Shown in pieces: positions 62,366 to 64,000 of a stretch of 64,000 nucleotides of DNA; position 1 is the first letter of the stretch, and the number at the start of each line of letters is the position of its first letter. Under the pieces are notes generated by a model that saw nothing but the letters and a program-made list of their open reading frames with translations, was not told the origin of the DNA and did no database searches. Origin of the DNA: an uncultured Bacilli bacterium (GTDB lineage: Bacteria > Bacillota_I > Bacilli_A > RFN20 > CAG-826); NCBI GenBank assembly GCA_944368975.1, contig CALVXI010000002.1, positions 47,110 through 111,109 of the forward strand, read 5' to 3'. A program made the translations under genes and the position numbers.

Positions 62366-63520
62366 ATGGATTTAGTAATTTTAGGAGCAAGTGGATCAAT
62401 AGGTTCACAAGCGCTTGATTTTCTTAAAAATAAAAAAAATAATTGGGTTTTGAAAGGTTTTTCAGTAGGTAAGAGAGTTAACGTAATCGATGAAATAGTT
62501 AAAGAATTTCAAAATGTTAATTATATAACTGTTAAAAATAAAAAAGACTATTTGATTTATAAAAAGAAATATCCTCATATTAAATTTTATTATGGGGATA
62601 AAGGATTAATTAAAATAATTTTAAAAAATAAAAATGCTACTATTTTAAATGCTTTAATTGGCTTTGTTGGCTTAAAACCTTCAATTGTTAGTTTAAAAAA
62701 AGATCGAACTTTATTATTGGCAAATAAAGAAAGTTTAGTTATTGGTGGTGAATTAATTAATAAAATATTAGAAAAAAAAGGAAAATTAATTCCAATTGAT
62801 AGTGAACATGTTGCTATTAAAAAATGTTTATATAACGAAAATGTTTCTGATGTAAAAAAGATAATAATAACAGCTAGTGGTGGTCCATTTTTTAATTTAA
62901 CAAATGAAGAATTAAAAAACGTAACTTTAGACGAAGCTTTAAATCATCCTAATTGGAAGATGGGAAAAAAGATAACTATTGATAGTGCGACTTTAATGAA
63001 TAAGACTTTCGAAATTATTGAAGCTCATTATCTATTTCCCTACGATAAAAAAATTGACGTTTTAGTTTCAAGAGATAGCTATGTTCATGGATTAGTTATT
63101 TTTAAAGATAAGATTAAATTAAATGTTAGTAAACCATCAATGTTGGGACCAATTGAGTATGCCTTAAATTTAGGGAAACCTTTAGGAAACGAATTTAATG
63201 ATGTAGAGACTAATACAATTGAAAAATATAATTTACTAGAATTAGATAAGAAAAGATTTAATGTTATTTCATATAGTGATTTTGTTATTAAAAATAAAGG
63301 AAATAGTGGAGCTATTTTAAATAGTATTAATGAAACATTAGTTGATAGTTTTTTAAAAGGGGAGATAAGTTTTATTGATTTAACCCAAATTCTTAATATA
63401 ATAATGAAGAACTCGAAAATTAATAAACGAGTTAGTTATTATAATTATCATAAAACACATTATCGATATATGAAAATAACTCGCAATTACATTAAATCAA
63501 GGAGGGTATTATGCAAATAG
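62366..63520 (+). CDS. dxr: 1-deoxy-D-xylulose 5-phosphate reductoisomerase
   Basis: Second enzyme of the MEP isoprenoid pathway. The NADPH loop is GASGSIGSQALDFL (~7). LLANKESLVIGGEL (~118), PIDSEHVAIKKCL, and TASGGPFFNLTNEEL contain the metal- and substrate-binding residues. HPNWKMGKKITIDSATLMNKTFEIIEAHYLF is split here as HPNWKMGKKITIDSATLMN and FEIIEAHYLF. The 384-residue length is normal. The overlap with rseP is 10 bases. A segment near residues 22-33 coincides with a match to the dispersed repeat. Confidence 0.95.
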   Translation: MDLVILGASGSIGSQALDFLKNKKNNWVLKGFSVGKRVNVIDEIVKEFQNVNYITVKNKKDYLIYKKKYPHIKFYYGDKGLIKIILKNKNATILNALIGFVGLKPSIVSLKKDRTLLLANKESLVIGGELINKILEKKGKLIPIDSEHVAIKKCLYNENVSDVKKIIITASGGPFFNLTNEELKNVTLDEALNHPNWKMGKKITIDSATLMNKTFEIIEAHYLFPYDKKIDVLVSRDSYVHGLVIFKDKIKLNVSKPSMLGPIEYALNLGKPLGNEFNDVETNTIEKYNLLELDKKRFNVISYSDFVIKNKGNSGAILNSINETLVDSFLKGEISFIDLTQILNIIMKNSKINKRVSYYNYHKTHYRYMKITRNYIKSRRVLCK

Positions 63521-64000
63521 TTATATCTTTATTACTATTTTTTATTGCTTTAGGTGTCTTAATTACAATACATGAATTCGGGCATTTTTTTGCTGCTAAA
63601 TCCTTTAATGTATATTGTAGTGATTTTTCAATTGGCTTCGGACCTAAAATCTGTAATATAAAAAGAAAAAAAGGTGAAACAACCTTCAAAATTGGAATAA
63701 TTCCAGTAGGTGGATATGTTTCAATGTATGGTGAAGGTGTCGATCTTCCTAATGGTGTTAATATTCCTAAATCACGTAGTTTAGAAGGTATTAATAGGTG
63801 GAAAAGATTAATAATCATGGCAAGTGGAATTATCATGAATTTTGTTCTTGCTTATATTATTTTCTTTTTATGTAATGCATGTTTTATTCAGTATAGTACC
63901 CCTTATTTAAACGTCATAAACGTTAGTAATCAAGAAGCTTATAGAAGTAGCGAAAAATTATTAGACGAAGATGGCGAAACAGTATATGAACTAGAAAGAG
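63511..64000 (+). CDS. rseP: RseP/RasP-type site-2 protease (3' end outside window)
   Basis: Membrane zinc metalloprotease that cuts transmembrane substrates such as anti-sigma factors and signal-peptide remnants. The zinc-binding motif HEFGH is at residues 21-25 inside the first membrane segment. FGPKICNIKRKKGETTFKIG and IPVGGYVSMYGE follow, and the second helix region (RLIIMASGIIMNFVLAYI) is typical. AAGGAGGG lies within the end of dxr, 8 bases before the ATG, and the two genes overlap. The PDZ domain and LDG motif lie beyond the window. Confidence 0.93.
   Translation, partial: MQIVISLLLFFIALGVLITIHEFGHFFAAKSFNVYCSDFSIGFGPKICNIKRKKGETTFKIGIIPVGGYVSMYGEGVDLPNGVNIPKSRSLEGINRWKRLIIMASGIIMNFVLAYIIFFLCNACFIQYSTPYLNVINVSNQEAYRSSEKLLDEDGETVYELER

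Noticed and set aside
1..64000. CRISPR arrays, prophage genes, toxin-antitoxin pairs or a multi-gene defence island
   Set aside because: No regularly spaced repeats, no phage structural genes and no paired toxin/antitoxin ORFs were seen. The KAP-like NTPase alone is not enough to claim a defence system.

Overview
The window is AT-rich DNA of a fermentative, low-GC Gram-positive bacterium (Bacillota, Bacilli/Erysipelotrichia/Mollicutes-like grade). The evidence is the conserved plsX-rnc-ftsY-ylxM-ffh ... rplS-rbgA-rnhB-dprA-topA-trmFO-xer-rpsB-tsf-pyrH-frr-cdsA-dxr-rseP backbone, AGGAGG-type ribosome binding sites, a CIRCE-controlled clp gene, and strictly anaerobic enzymes (AdhE, group-B-like [FeFe] hydrogenase, pyruvate formate-lyase with its activase). 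TGA is used as a stop (ftsY, trmD, the DUF1836 gene, the 54-aa ORF at 29862), so this is not a code-4 mycoplasma. A gut or other host-associated anaerobe is likely; that is inference.

Layout. 1-3.8 kb: 3' end of adhE, then hydrogenase-agmatinase-ung. 3.8-6.3 kb: three minus-strand membrane proteins. 6.4-10.5 kb: clpB with CIRCE and promoter, then a PiT phosphate transporter with its DUF47 partner. 10.6-11.9 kb: tRNA-Ser and two decayed acetyltransferase genes. 11.9-14.9 kb: pflB-pflA. 15.1-16.4 kb: TPP riboswitch and a ThiT-like transporter. 16.4-24.7 kb: DUF3137-like and DUF402 proteins, the t6A genes tsaE-tsaB-rimI-tsaD, a GH3 glycosidase, a DUF1836 regulator and galE. 25.2-29.8 kb: an accessory block between tRNA-Gln(CUG) and tRNA-Glu(CUC) holding a MATE transporter, a relic IS66 end and a complete IS66 element with 8-bp target duplication. 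29.8-38.1 kb: small flavodoxin operon, HAD hydrolase, PnuC, YwaF-like protein, a 1353-aa surface lipoprotein and an RpiR-type pseudogene. 38.2-41.3 kb: gap-pgk-tpiA. 41.4-44.1 kb: a KAP-like P-loop NTPase coupled to an iron alcohol dehydrogenase. 44.2-64 kb: the translation, secretion, DNA-processing and lipid housekeeping cluster, in which rpsP-khpA-rimM-trmD is inverted relative to its usual neighbours.

The genes fit a sugar fermenter: glycolysis (gap, pgk, tpiA) feeds pyruvate formate-lyase, AdhE and hydrogenase; GH3 and GalE process sugars; thiamine, nicotinamide riboside and phosphate are imported. The least explained signal is a dispersed intergenic repeat of about 30 bp with core TTTTGCAGGGTTTTT. 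It is present in at least 12-13 recognisable copies, usually abutting stop codons, and in tpiA it is paired into a terminator. No CRISPR array, prophage or clear multi-gene defence system was seen.
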